Shown: in pieces, positions 1 to 11,322 of the stretch
Layout of the letters: the number at the start of each line of letters is the position of its first letter
Numbering within the stretch: position 1 is the stretch's first letter
NCBI GenBank assembly: GCA_024516155.1
Contig: JAJJXM010000063.1
Span: 186,001 to 250,000 of the forward strand
DNA: 64,000 bases
From: Pyronema omphalodes
Taxonomy: Eukaryota > Ascomycota > Pezizomycetes > Pezizales > Pyronemataceae
Direction of reading: 5' to 3'
The notes under the pieces: generated by a model
What the model was told of the DNA's origin: nothing
Database searches by the model: none
What the model saw: only the letters and a program-made list of their open reading frames with translations
Position numbers and translations under genes: made by a program

Positions 1-509
1 ATGTAAAAGATAATACTCCTTAAGAGGAATTAGAGGGATGCATAGTGTATTATAGTATTCGATATTAGCTTTTCGAGACACCGTTGCTTGCTTGGAAGTT
101 GGAGGTATGGAGGCTCCACGAACTGAAGATATGAAAATGGCAGCGGGAAAGCGGGAGATGGTTTATAACGTGAGGGTTGTTTATGGCTATTTTGTTGAAC
201 AGGCGGCTGGAGTTGTAGTCTTGTAGAATCTTAATAATCCCAACTCGGGGTAGATGGGTCAGCAGGGTATAGAACAAATACATTAACCCCCGAACAAAGT
301 TCCCGATCACTCATAATTACTCTTCGGTTTGTGAGATTGAGAAGATGGATTATGTAGTCCTAGGGATAAGATTAAAGGGATAAAGAAAGGTGATTGGATA
401 TCTTATTTTTACTGTGGAGTATTTTTCGTGTTGACGAGTTGGATTGGGTGGTTGTTGGGTTATTTATTTGTTTATTAATTGCAAAATATGCGGGCTGCTC
501 TTGTATATG
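1..509. other. left-edge non-coding stretch
   Basis: No supported gene. A short string near 149-168 (AAGCGGGAGATGGTTTATAA) closely resembles one at about 30902-30920, which also lies a few hundred bases beyond the 3' side of a Cys-cluster gene. The duplicated block may therefore have been larger than the part still easily recognised. Confidence 0.4.
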
Positions 510-1495
510 AAGCCATGAAGCCGTGAAAATTGAAACGCGGGCAAACGGAAAAGTGGGAAAATGGACAAGTGATTAACAATATAAGATTTGTCTGTACATT
601 CTATCCAACTCACAGGCGCATTTGTAAAAAGTCAAAACGAACTACATTCCAGTATACAAAGGTGGATCCAATCACAGAACCTAAACCAAAGCTCTCCAAC
701 TATCTCTTACTCATCCTCATCGCAATCAATTGATCACACACTCATACCTCCCTCCCCCCCTCGCCCTCCCCTCCCTCCCACCACCTCATCTATACCCCGC
801 AAAATATTTCGCCACCCCAATCCCCATCCACTGCAACCCCGGTACCGGAAGCCTAGTATTAACCGAACACTTATCACACCGTTTATGAGGCGGATCACAA
901 TTACGACAGTTCGGAGAGTGCGATTTATTGTAAACAAAATTGCAGCGGCAGCAGCGCCAGAAGGGGCGGCCGGTGCCCGGGTCGACAGCTGCAGGGGTGC
1001 TTGGTTCGTTATTGCGGGAACTGCCGGCTGCGGAGGGATTGCTTGCGCGGGATGAATGGGATTGGCGGGAGCTATGGGATTGGGATTGATTAGATTGGGA
1101 GCTCTGCTGGCTCTGCTGACTCTGACTAGACTGATTGGACCGGGATGATCGATCTGACCGCGAGCTACTAGAGCTTGGGGGGTTTCGTCTAGACAGTGCC
1201 CGTTCGGGATTGCTGTTATAACGGGAATCTGACATATTGTGTTTGAGATGTTGATTTGTTTATGGGATTCTCGGGAAGTGGAACTGGGATGTTGTGGGTG
1301 GTGGGGGCGGGTTGATGCTGTAGTGAGGATTGTTTGAATGTGTACACAAATTTATAGGGATAAACAATGAGATGGAGTATTCTATTCCAGTTGTTTTAGA
1401 ATTGCATTGATGCATTGAATTCGATGATACGATGAATGAGGTGTAAAGATCTGTGCAGGATGAAGGAAAAACGAACTTAGTACTTGGGGTTTAAG
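510..1495. repeat. segmental duplication, copy 1
   Basis: About 985 bp that matches 31180-32142 in direct orientation, including the coding frame, the sequence downstream of its stop and about 260 bp upstream of its start. By eye roughly 85-90% of bases agree, with several small indels. Homology fades near GAAGCCGTGAAAAT on the left and GGTTTAAGCT on the right. Confidence 0.85.
786..1235 (-). CDS. serine/glutamine-rich Cys-cluster protein, copy 1
   Basis: A single-exon 149-aa protein, function unknown. The first 80 residues are a low-complexity Ser/Gln/Arg tract (runs of SSQSQQS type). The C-terminal 60 residues carry six or seven cysteines in CxxC-like pairs (WRCCRC, NCRNC, RCDKC) with a histidine nearby, which looks like a small zinc-ribbon or treble-clef metal site. 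No signal peptide or membrane segment is visible. The start is the ATG at 1235 and the stop is TGA. A second copy with about 90% protein similarity lies 30.6 kb away on the same strand. In both copies the indels in the Ser/Gln tract keep the frame and every cysteine is retained, which argues for a real gene. Zinc binding is inferred from the cysteine spacing only. Confidence 0.72.
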   Translation of the reverse strand: MSDSRYNSNPERALSRRNPPSSSSSRSDRSSRSNQSSQSQQSQQSSQSNQSQSHSSRQSHSSRASNPSAAGSSRNNEPSTPAAVDPGTGRPFWRCCRCNFVYNKSHSPNCRNCDPPHKRCDKCSVNTRLPVPGLQWMGIGVAKYFAGYR

Positions 1496-2262
1496 CTTCT
1501 CGGTGGCCTTTGAACTTCTCAATTCCCATGATTTGTAGGATAAAGAAAAGAGAAACAAATGAAAGAAGAATGCACTAAAGAAATAACAATGGCTCCCTGA
1601 AATAAGGAAAGATTGGTGACTTAGTGGTCTCCTACCTGTACCGCTTTGCTATATTTATTGTTCTAAGAATTCGACAATACCACTTATCACCCTCTCATCT
1701 TGAAATGAGAAACAGTATTCAGTTGTTCATCTGCTGTTCATCCTTAGTTTTTATCCCGATTGCTGTGATAGACTGTGATGAATGCAGTACAAGACAAGGG
1801 ATTATCGATAGTGCATCATTGCGAGTCACTCGAATCGGTTTTCAATGTACCTAGCTGAATAATCAAATTCCGTTAGTTGATTCAACCCTAAACGCATTTT
1901 TTGATTACAAACTTACTCAGTATTTATACCGTGGGAATCACGCAGATCTGTGGAACCTGATCTCCCCGGCTAAACTACGCTGCCCCCCACCTCCCCCGCG
2001 TGCACCCCCACACGGTTCCCGAAGATCCTTGAAGCATAATTATCCCGATGATCCAAGTAAATCTCCAAGTCCGGCAGGACTTACACCGAGAGATGCTACG
2101 GCTAAATCGCATCATCTTCATCACATTCCATCCCATCGCACTGATATCGACTTTCCCCGCAATGATATCATCAATAGTAGCTAGCTATATTGTTATTATA
2201 AATATCCCACCTCATCATCCCTTCAAATTTTTTATTCACCAGAAGTTACAATAACTAAAACA
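1496..2262. other. intergenic region upstream of the aldo-keto reductase
   Basis: No supported gene. The last 200 bases hold the presumed promoter and leader of the reductase, including a C-rich block at about 1980-2010. No specific regulatory site could be assigned. Confidence 0.4.
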
Positions 2263-3438
2263 ATGGCTATCTACACCGAAACCTTTACTCTCAACACCGG
2301 TTCCAAAATCCCCGCCGTAGGTCTCGGAACCTGGCTCAGCGCACCAGGCGAAGTTCGTTCCGCCGTCAAAATCGCTTTAGAAACAGGATACCGTCATATG
2401 TAAGTCTTCCATAAATCCATCCCTATTCCCTCTATTCCCTCCATTTTCTTCATTTCCTTCTGTCATCCACTAATCCCCTCCTCCCCCAAATCTAGTGACG
2501 CAGCCGCAATCTACAACAACGAAACCGAAGTCGGTGCAGGAATCCTCGATTCCGGCATCCCCCGCAACGAAATCTTCCTTACGAGTAAACTCTGGAACAA
2601 CGCACGGCACGCCGAGGATGTAGAAAAAGCCCTAGACCAGTCTTTGCAGAAACTTAACACCCCGTATCTAGACCTATACCTTATCCACTGGCCTTGTAAC
2701 TTCCAATCTGGCGAAAACCAGTTCCCGCAAACTCCAGCGGGGGAAATCAAATTGGCCGATATTCCGATTTCTGAAACCTGGGGTGCGATGGAAAAGTTGT
2801 TGGAAACTGGAAAGGTTAAAGCGATTGGAGTTTCGAATTTTAATCAGAGGCGTTTGGAGGAGCTTTTGAAGACGGCGAAGGTTCCACCGGCCGTGAACCA
2901 GATTGAGGCGCATCCGTGGTTGCAGCAGGAGGAGTTGAAGAAATATCATGAGGAAAATGGGATTCATATCACTGCTTACTCGCCGCTGGGGAATAATATT
3001 TATGGGAAGAAGAGAGTGCTGGATGATGAGGTGGTTAAACAGGTTGCGGAAGAGGCTGGTGTGGAGGTTGCACAGGCTTTGATTAGCTGGGCGGTTATGA
3101 GGGGGACTAGTGTGGTACCGAAAAGTGTTACAGAGGGGAGGATTAAGAGTAATTTCAAGAGTAAGAGAACCACCCCCCCCCCCCCCCTCCCCCCTCCCCC
3201 CTCCCCCCTCCCCCCTCCCCACCCTCAACCATAGAGTGATGGTTGATGACTAATGTTTTTGTTTCCAGAGGTCGAGTTGTCGGATGAGGCTTTTCGAAAG
3301 TTGAATGCGTTGGATAAGAATCAGAGATATAATGATCCGATTGAGTGGGGGTTTGATGTGTTTGATGAGCATCAAGAGGAGGAGCTTAGAGTGGCTGCGA
3401 TGGAGTATGCGAAGAGCCACCCTATTAAGAAGGATTAG
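2263..3438 (+). CDS. aldo-keto reductase (AKR family)
   Basis: A probable NADPH-dependent carbonyl/aldehyde reductase, cytosolic. Three exons (2263-2399, 2496-3160, 3269-3438) join in frame to 323 aa. The complete AKR tetrad is visible: Asp47 and Tyr52 in [14 protein letters not shown], Lys77 in TSKLWN and His110 in LIHWP. The cofactor-side motif [13 protein letters not shown] is near the end. The length is normal for the family (300-330 aa). Introns are 96 and 108 nt; both have GT-AG ends and CTAAT-type branch points (near 2470 and 3250). The start is the first ATG, directly before a canonical N-terminal beta hairpin. Intron 2 contains a long run of C and CCCCCCT units (about 3171-3229). It resembles the GCY1/YPR1-type glycerol or ketone reductases, but the substrate cannot be told from sequence. 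Confidence 0.95.
3171..3229 (+). repeat. poly-C / CCCCCCT minisatellite inside AKR intron 2
   Basis: About 60 bases of nearly pure C with periodic T, lying inside the second intron just upstream of its branch point. It is likely to be length-polymorphic. Confidence 0.85.
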
Positions 3439-3929
3439 ATGCTAGATACTTACTAAGGTAGTATGGGCAAGGTGGAGGGACAAATGTGTATTTAAAGATA
3501 CTTGGAAGCTGAGTGATATTTTTTTCGGGGGATCTTGAAATCATCTAGAAGTAGACCATCGCGACGATGCTGTTCGGTGTATTCAGTGAAGAATTTTGAG
3601 AAGCAACAAATACAGATAGTCCTATCCACCATTTGCATATACTGTTACCATCAGCCTTACACCTGTCCCTTAGAACTTAACGAAGATATCCTTTGTTGAA
3701 ACTTCTGCTTATAGAACAAGGATTAGACATCCCTTGATCATTTCCAGCTTTTAGAATGGTCTTTAATGGTCCATCAAATTACACAAGCAATATGCAATTC
3801 AAGCATAGCGGAGTGTTCGCTGTGACAGTGCCCTCGTGTTCATAGAGTTCAATCTCACGGACATGCAGCCGGTCAGGCGGGGCGGGAGGGTGCTGGTAAA
3901 GTTCTTCTTCTCAGTTCTGTCTTTTGCTT
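3439..3929. other. AKR 3' flank
   Basis: Probable 3' untranslated region and intergenic DNA. No further gene is supported. Confidence 0.4.
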
Positions 3930-4059
3930 TACTTTGTGTGGCGGATGAATGAGTGTAGGAGAACAGGGGGCTCACTACGTAGCCTCAACCTTAGCTTTTT
4001 TCTGCCATGCATAAGCCTTTTAGGCCTCGACCAGAGTATGATTAATAAATAATAAATAA
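3930..4059 (+). mobile_element. decayed LINE-type 3' end
   Basis: The stretch ends in a core (GCCTTTTAGGCCTCG, then GTATGATTAATAAATA) and an AATAAATA tail. A second copy of the same core and tail is at 60421-60493, where a perfect target-site duplication proves insertion. Such 3' termini are typical of 5'-truncated non-LTR retrotransposons, or of SINEs that borrow their tails. No coding remnant and no target-site duplication were found here, so the left boundary is arbitrary. Confidence 0.55.
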
Positions 4060-5275
4060 AGAAATTGCTGAATACGCAACTTATATACAACATTCGGAAC
4101 TTGACAACCCCCAAGCCACTACCGTATTGCATGTTACTTTATCAAAATATCCTTATATATTCATAGTCTCTGTCTCTCACATGATTTACACATTGATCAG
4201 GAGAAGCTACCTTTCTATATCCCTGATCCTTTGGTTAGAATTTCTGTTCCAATTATTATGGAAACGCGGCACGCCGCGATGTTGTGGAGCAATTATTCAT
4301 GGTATATTCCTCGGAGGACTCCAAATACGAAGTACACCCTCAATTCATCTGGTCCTGTGAATCTTCGGGAGAAACGGTGATAATAATAAAGAATATGGAG
4401 TGTAATAAAGAATTAAATAAGAACTTTGATAGGCACCTACGGAATATTTGTGCTATTAAAGCGACGACAGTATAATTTGATGACTGAGAAAAAGGGCTGC
4501 ATACCTACCACCATGCTTATATCTATTCGCACGGAATGAATTGCCGTCTGTTTATGGTGATCGACTGCGTCAGAATATTAGAAAGTGGGGAAGGCAGAAA
4601 GATTGTTGGTGACACGGCCCGGTGAACCAAAAAACGTCATAACCTTGGCAACTAGATCGAAGGCCCCATATATCTGAAGCAACCATACTTTCAGCCTTCC
4701 AGTGGAAAGACGTCCTACTTTGAGTAGAATAATCACCGATCGACAGAGGTACAACGCTGTGGAATAATTCTACCAATGCCGACATCTTGTAACAGCTTCA
4801 ACATTCCTTTGTTTCGGATGTCATCTTCAGCCCGAGTCGAGTTCTGAGTTCCGAGTGACGATCTTTCAGGGGTAATACGATCTCGGGATCTACAGTGATG
4901 GACACCGGTGAGAAAAACACCGTTGGCAATGAGAACTAACTTGACCTATCGACCATTTGACCCCACAGCATGCCGACCACCGTGAGCTACAAAAATGTTA
5001 TTTGAATGAGCTGCATCAATCGAGTTGACAAGTTCAGCTGAAGATTTTATGGTCAAAGCGTTTCGGACATGTTTCCCGAGGTTGCACGGCAGAAAACAGA
5101 TCCGAGCAAGTCTGCGTACACACCAAATTTCCCATTCATACCGTTATTTACAATTGATAGCAAAAGAAACCTAATTTACACGCTCGAAACAAAGTAAAGC
5201 ATTCCAAACGCCCAGTTGCAATGATGTTCCATCGCAAATGCAAGTATTACATACAAAATATGCAAAAATACTACG
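4060..5275. other. gene-poor stretch
   Basis: Only short open frames, none recognised. A 71-codon minus-strand frame at 4785-4570 begins with ATG but shows no known motif. Confidence 0.35.
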
Positions 5276-6465
5276 TCATACTACTCTGTAAATATCGTCA
5301 AGAGTCACTGAACAAGTTCTTTTTCGCCCCATGTTTGCCTTTTCGAAAAGGGCCTCGCTACTTTTGTAATTCGGCAATCTCCGAGGGCTGTCAGGTTCAG
5401 AATCTTGTATCCGATTGTCATAATGAGAGTCTTCTAGGCCTCTCTCCCGAACTCTTGGAGAACGTAGCGGTTCACTTCGAGAAAAATGTTGTTCTTCATC
5501 GCTGTTTTTACCGACGCCGCTGTATTTCGTTCGGATATGGGCGGATAATATTCCAATTAACGGTGCGAGTGATGGAATACTAGCCGCAGTGATAGCGATA
5601 CCAAGTTCCACACTTCAACTAGTATCAGCATCTTTTATCAGGCGTATTTTTGAATGGAATTATCCTACCAGTTCCAGATGCACATTTTCGCTCCCTGCCA
5701 ACTTTGGTCGGAGTAGATATGATAAAATCCCATCTCCAACCTCATAAACGCCGCAATGCAAGCCAAAAGACCCAATCCAAGCAGGATTATTAACACAACC
5801 TTTCTCTTCCAGTCGACGAATTGCAATCGCACAATCATTACAAATGGAACGACCCAAACAAGGAAATCCAGTACAACACTGGCAAGTGGCACAACAAATG
5901 ATAGATGTTGCTCTTGGATCAAACATTCGTGTGGTTGTCGAAGTGGTACCGGGATGAAGAATGTACTTGGAGGTGAACACTGGAATACTAGTAGTATAAG
6001 AAGTGTCACTGCATTAATGGAGGTGAGAGTGATTAAGATGAATGCCGCATATTGAATTATTCGATGTGGTGAGAGTTTTCGCATGAAAAGTAGGACTGAT
6101 ATCCGGACACAAGAAGATGTTGGAATATATAGTAGCCGAGCAACACCAGACAGAATGAATCTCGGAAGATAGGTAGACGCTGGGATGTCTGTTATATGTC
6201 TTCCCGATCCAAATCTTGTCATGACAAGGTGGACAGTTGTTTGTAATATGAAACCGATCTATGAGGATGTTAACATAAGGCAACTTGGCATTTCTTGGGA
6301 CAGTCTTTTACTAGCCATTGAAGCGATGATAAACCAATCATCAATGCCAATCGCTCGGAGGATTCGTATTCGAGCATATATTCGTCCGGCTACCGTTAAT
6401 ATTGCGAGAGCGAGAAGGCTGAGTTCTAACCTGAACATGAAAGGAACGAGTGTTTCGCTAGACAT
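5276..6465 (-). CDS. PTH11-like / fungal rhodopsin-fold membrane protein, probably frame-broken
   Basis: A seven-helix integral membrane protein of the fungal rhodopsin-fold family, often called PTH11-like receptors. The exons read minus strand 6465-6312, 6258-5669 and 5612-5276. Visible marks are helix 1 (LSLLALAILTVAGRIYARI), the family motif GIDDWF, then GSGRH, LPRFILSGVARLLYIPTSS (helix 3) and a last helix in VELGIAITAASIPSLAPL, followed by a polar tail of about 85 residues. Intron 2 (56 nt) splices in frame. Intron 1 (about 52 nt) has GTAAAA at the donor and TAG at the acceptor, and removing it leaves one base too many. Homology requires ASMA to join directly to IGFILQTT. No alternative GT-AG pair restores this. 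Either the gene is a recent pseudogene, the splice is non-canonical, or the assembly has a one-base error. If corrected it would be about 359 aa. Confidence 0.72.
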
Positions 6466-6705
6466 TATCTAAGGTTGATGACCTCACAAATAGGCAAGTA
6501 TGAAGGAAGATGTTAGAAAGAGTTTTGCCGGTTGTAGGTGAGTAGGTTTCCACCTAGATCTCGCCTAGCATCCGCGAATTCATCACCCCTCGTACTTAGG
6601 TCCAGGCTTTAAGCATCAATATCAGAGTAGGCAAACGAGGATAGGCGAACATCCGTTTTATGTGTCAAGTTCAATCAGTGACGTTTTCAAGATGCGGCGC
6701 CGGGA

Positions 6706-7007
6706 TTACCGCGCATGGAAGCTATCCAGATTTACATAGAAGCCCGAGTCATTTCTCCATGCAGCGTACATAGTGATGCTCTGATGATTGTAGGAAATGT
6801 ACTTTTAGTTAGCATCACACGGCGGCTAGGCTGTAGCGAACTCACCACGTTGCTCTGGCGTCGCACAACCACGGGAAGTCCCATTGAGGCTAATGACTGA
6901 TTTCTAGCCCGAAGTAGAGTCCGAGCGCGCAGTCCAGATTGCCGGAAACCGCCAAGCGTAATGATATGCTTGTCTGTGGTTTGGTCAAAAATGGTAAATG
7001 CACCCAT
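6706..7007 (-). CDS. possible small two-exon gene, function unknown
   Basis: Minus-strand ATG at 7007. Exon 7007-6846 (54 codons) ends at a good donor GTGAGT; a CTAAC branch point lies near 6806 and the acceptor is ATCAG before 6780. Exon 6780-6706 then runs in frame to TAA, giving 78 aa. The intron of 65 nt has all expected elements, which is why I list it. The protein is basic in the middle, has no membrane segment and matches no family I recognise. It lies about 240 bp upstream of the receptor gene on the same strand. It could also be the 3' end of a longer gene that begins beyond 7007. Confidence 0.3.
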
Positions 7008-10000
7008 GAAACAGCTCCGGTGTGCCCTCAGAAAGGAGTCTCAATTCTTCAAGCACCTTAAAGAGAGGATTATTCATCAGGCAGATGATTCTCGATTTCA
7101 GCTGGCTCGTCCGTAGCTCTGGGAAATCCTATGAACTTACGTACCCTCCTCGCGCTTAGCTATATAGTCCCAAGAAACGTGCTCTCCCAAAGGACATCCA
7201 ATGCAGCAGAACTGCATCGTGGCTATTGTTTCAACCCGGTCCTGCGTTTTTATGATAATTCCCGGTAGTCCCAAAAAACAAATAGCTTTGATCAATCTAA
7301 CTCCATCAAGTTAACGACGTCATGGCCACACATGTGGTTCAATGGCGCTACTCTAATTCACGCCGTAGGACGGGGAATTCATGAAGATCGAATTTCACAA
7401 TCTGTTCGTGCTATGAGGATCCAGACAATGCTATAAGGTTTTAACTCATAAACTTTTCCAATGATGCTTCGCGAATGGTTGAAGCGGATCTTTCAATTGT
7501 GGCGTGCCTGTCCAATCTGAGATGGCTCCGATAAAACACCTCACAATCTCCGTTTTCGTATGAGCAAGAGGAGACAGGGCTGAATCAATGTAATATATGT
7601 ACGATTTGCTATTAAGACCAACGAGCTGAGGGGAGAAATGTTTAAAGTAAGAGTGGCTATACACTCAGGGGATTTCTGTTCTATTTTCGGAACATAGGAA
7701 AGAGGCTCAATAGCAGATACCGAGTCCCGACTGATTTGACGATGCTCATTTCACTGTCGAGCTAAGCCATTCAATTATCTTATCGCATCACATCACTCAA
7801 TTGGGGCTTGAATATGATGTCATGAGATAAAGTTTTGGAACGAGCATAATAACCCTGACGTGAAGTCAGTGATAATTAATAATCATGACGCTTTTTGAGC
7901 GTTGACGATCTTCTGCAACCTCGATTTTTACCATTCAGTATTTCGTACAAAATATTGCTCAGAGTAGGCAATCGAAATTGTAGGAGTTGGTCTGTGCACT
8001 TACCAAGGGTCTCACGATGTACCGGATCCTCACTACCGGTTGAAATATGCTTGGGGACACCCAGATCCGGAGTGACCCCGGACATTGCCTCTGATGAGTG
8101 ACATAAGATGCCTCACCCGAACGGGTGCTGAATTATCGTAACTCTTTGTTACATTAGTTGCTGAATGCAGTACCTCACAAAATAAGCGAAAGACGTACTT
8201 TGCAACCATGATTACTCACCTTCTAAATCACATTACTCCGCAGATATCGGGTTCTCTCGCTTTCAGAAAAGTTTCAGAAGTCTATGTTTGCAATGACATA
8301 TAAGAAATCATAACAACTAGTCCTTGGGGTTTGTCTTGTAGTCGCACCAAGGTGGTGCACTGAGGTGGTTCGGAGCTCCTGCCGAGCTTGAGCTCCATAA
8401 AGCTTCCCCATCCCACGCCTAAATTCCCAAATTGATTACCCCACGCGTTTTCTTTTACACACATGTTATGTTTATATTATCGCTATATTGTCGAGAGCTT
8501 TGTGTATCACTTACTCCATTTCACTGCCCTACGAAACTATAGTCCGACAACTCTACCAAGCTTCAAGTGATGCCATAAATATAGGGCTGAATTGAGTGGG
8601 AGGATGACGTTTGGGAAAGAGGTCATCAACTCATAGAACACAATGAGATTTGTGCTCGGAGTGAAGGATTCCACGCACAAGATATATAGCATGATAACTA
8701 TGTTTCAGGTAGCTCCGAGAAGTGATGTGATGGTCTATGATTATCTTCCTTATTGATGTTATTATTTTTCATAACGTACATATTTGTTTATTTATTTGTA
8801 TATTTCTTCATCACTTGATGTTTTCATTTATGCGTTGATATGTTTGTTTCTTCATGTGAGTTCAACATCATTACTATCCGTATCGGGGTTAGTGTTAGCA
8901 AAAACTAACAGCACTGGGTGCAGTAGTGCTTCATGCAGGGGCACCCCTACCCGGACATTTTCACCAAAGGCTCGGAATTCACTAATATGGTGACCATAAG
9001 GCTCGTTTTCCCATCGTCTTTCGGTGCCTCAACCCATCCCTTTTGAAAATTCAGTTCTTGTGTCTTATAGTGCATATTCATTTGCTCTATGTATCGCAAG
9101 CGCTGATTGTATGAAAATATGTGGTTGTTAGGCGTTAGGAGTTGGCGTATCACTCAAATTTCATGCAGGTTAAAGGTGTCCTTGACCATACCAGATTTGA
9201 TGGTACCCATGCGATTTTCACCTGACAAATCAGTAACTTTCATCAGCATGTGGAATTGTGACTTTCCCGATTACATCGATGTCGATATATGAAAAGAAGT
9301 ATTTTCCAAATACAATAACGCATTACCCGAATGAAATTCCTTATCTAGGCTGGTCCAATTGTTCAGCCGAAATATCAAGAGGATGCATTCGATGCACTTG
9401 AATGGTTTTCGAAGTTCGAGAATTTGCATATATACTTTATGAAGCCAATTCATGTTTTACCGGGAATTTAACTCAAGTACAATACAAGGTTATGGACTAC
9501 CTACTACTATTCCCACCAATGCCCGTGCTGAATTCAGCAGGTAAATTATTCACCGAGTTTATTTCACATAGTACAAATTAAACGGTGGTTTCCGATGCCG
9601 GAATTTGAATTCTGAGTTAGCCGTATCGCAAGGTATATTCCAGTCCCAAGCTTATAGGGAAGGTGTATGTATCTCAATATCACAAAAAACGAGATTACAT
9701 AAGGATCCTGCAAAGTCGCGGTTACTACCTGACGTACTCAGCCGCTACACACGATCATATGCATTCCACCGAACTTACCGTAGATCATACCCAAGCATTG
9801 TTGTTACATCTTGGAAACTGATCTTATTGATAATTGATCTCTAACCGAGCTCATAGTAGTCCGCAAACGGATTTGAAGAGTATAGACTAAACAATGTGTC
9901 TCCAAGCCGGTACATATTCGTCCAGACTTTTTGTCCACTCCTAGAAACAGAGGATGCTGTTTGAGGAGGTTCTTACGGTCAAGAAGTGGACATCGTATAT

Positions 10001-11322
10001 GAGCATAAATAACAGGAGCTTTCCTGTTTACGCTTTCCATCGCTGCAGTGACATGTGTCTACCATGAGTTATCAATGCTGTCCTCAAGAAACGCCTCATC
10101 CTATATGAAATTCCCCCGCCGCATACTCAGCCCAGTGCCACGCCTCTGTGTACCACCTAAGACCGCGCTCTGACAGCGGTTATAAGCAAGTACATTAAGT
10201 ATTGCCGGCGGGTGAACAGTATACAGTTTCATGTAAACGTCTTTGTTTGTAACTCAAATTTCATCATGTGCACTATGCTTGATGATAGAAACTTGAATTT
10301 ACAACTCACCACGTAGGCACATGGAAACTCCAGGGCCTTCTGTTTCAAACAGAAAAGCATAGAAACTTGGCGCAGCACATGCGTAAATGCATACGGATAT
10401 GCATACCAATATGAAGATAGTAATTTGTATTGAAATTATGACGAGTGATCATGAGAATACGTCAATGACGATCATTCTCTTATCTTAGTAAATATATCAA
10501 CAGCGAGTGACTCGATTTAATACATCTTCTGGACAAATAGGTCTCTGAAAGGATCGTATGTCCTGATTGGAGCTGTTGACGTCGTTTATCACGAGTTCTC
10601 TAGCGTTTTGAGGAGTCAATGGCGAAGAAACAAACAGTACTGTATTACGGCTCGGCCATGGGACAAAAATTTCTCGTCTTTGGTAGCGAAACATATAGGC
10701 AATGTAAACATATAAAGCCAGCGCAGTGGTCCTGACAGTGTTCGACATAAAGCGGCAAAGCGGGTCCAAAGCCAAGCATCAATAGAAAGCGATTTCTAAT
10801 TAAACCTCCGATATTGCATCTTTTCCGCGTTCTTCCGCTTGTTAAAACACACTTTTCCATATTCTATTATTTTTTGCAATTCTACTCGCTTTGCTGTTGT
10901 GTTCCAGTAACCGATACCACTGCTACGCTTCCCCTGCAGATTCCCCCACTCCCCTGCAGCGGTTGGTGATTCCGTCCCGGGTCCTTGTAACCCCAACCCT
11001 CAAAGTCAACCTCTAGTTTCGAACATTGGGGTCAAACTAGTATTTGTATGTACTCTTCCACCTCCATCTTTCTATCCCATCTCCTTTCATCCCAGGTCTT
11101 CCTCTCCACTGCCCACCGCTGGTCTTTCAGCTTTTACATTCTTTTTTTCTGTCGCTTTCAACTTCGGGAATCTGGTGATTCCCCATTTTCATTCATTCAC
11201 TCTGTCAATCCTTGGTATTCTATTTATCTGTCCCGACTCGCATAAAGTTTGAGTTAACGAACTGCACTAAACAACAATACAGTTTGTTTGAACACGCGTC
11301 CCCCAATTAGAATCAATCCTCA
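7008..11322. other. long gene-poor region
   Basis: No gene could be supported over 4.3 kb. Coding-like fragments occur on the minus strand at about 9243-8947 (two frames separated by a possible intron but interrupted by a stop) and at about 10860-10497 (a frame with one hydrophobic stretch). They may be decayed genes. The last 300 bases are CT-rich, as expected for the promoter and leader of the secreted-protein gene that follows. Confidence 0.4.
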
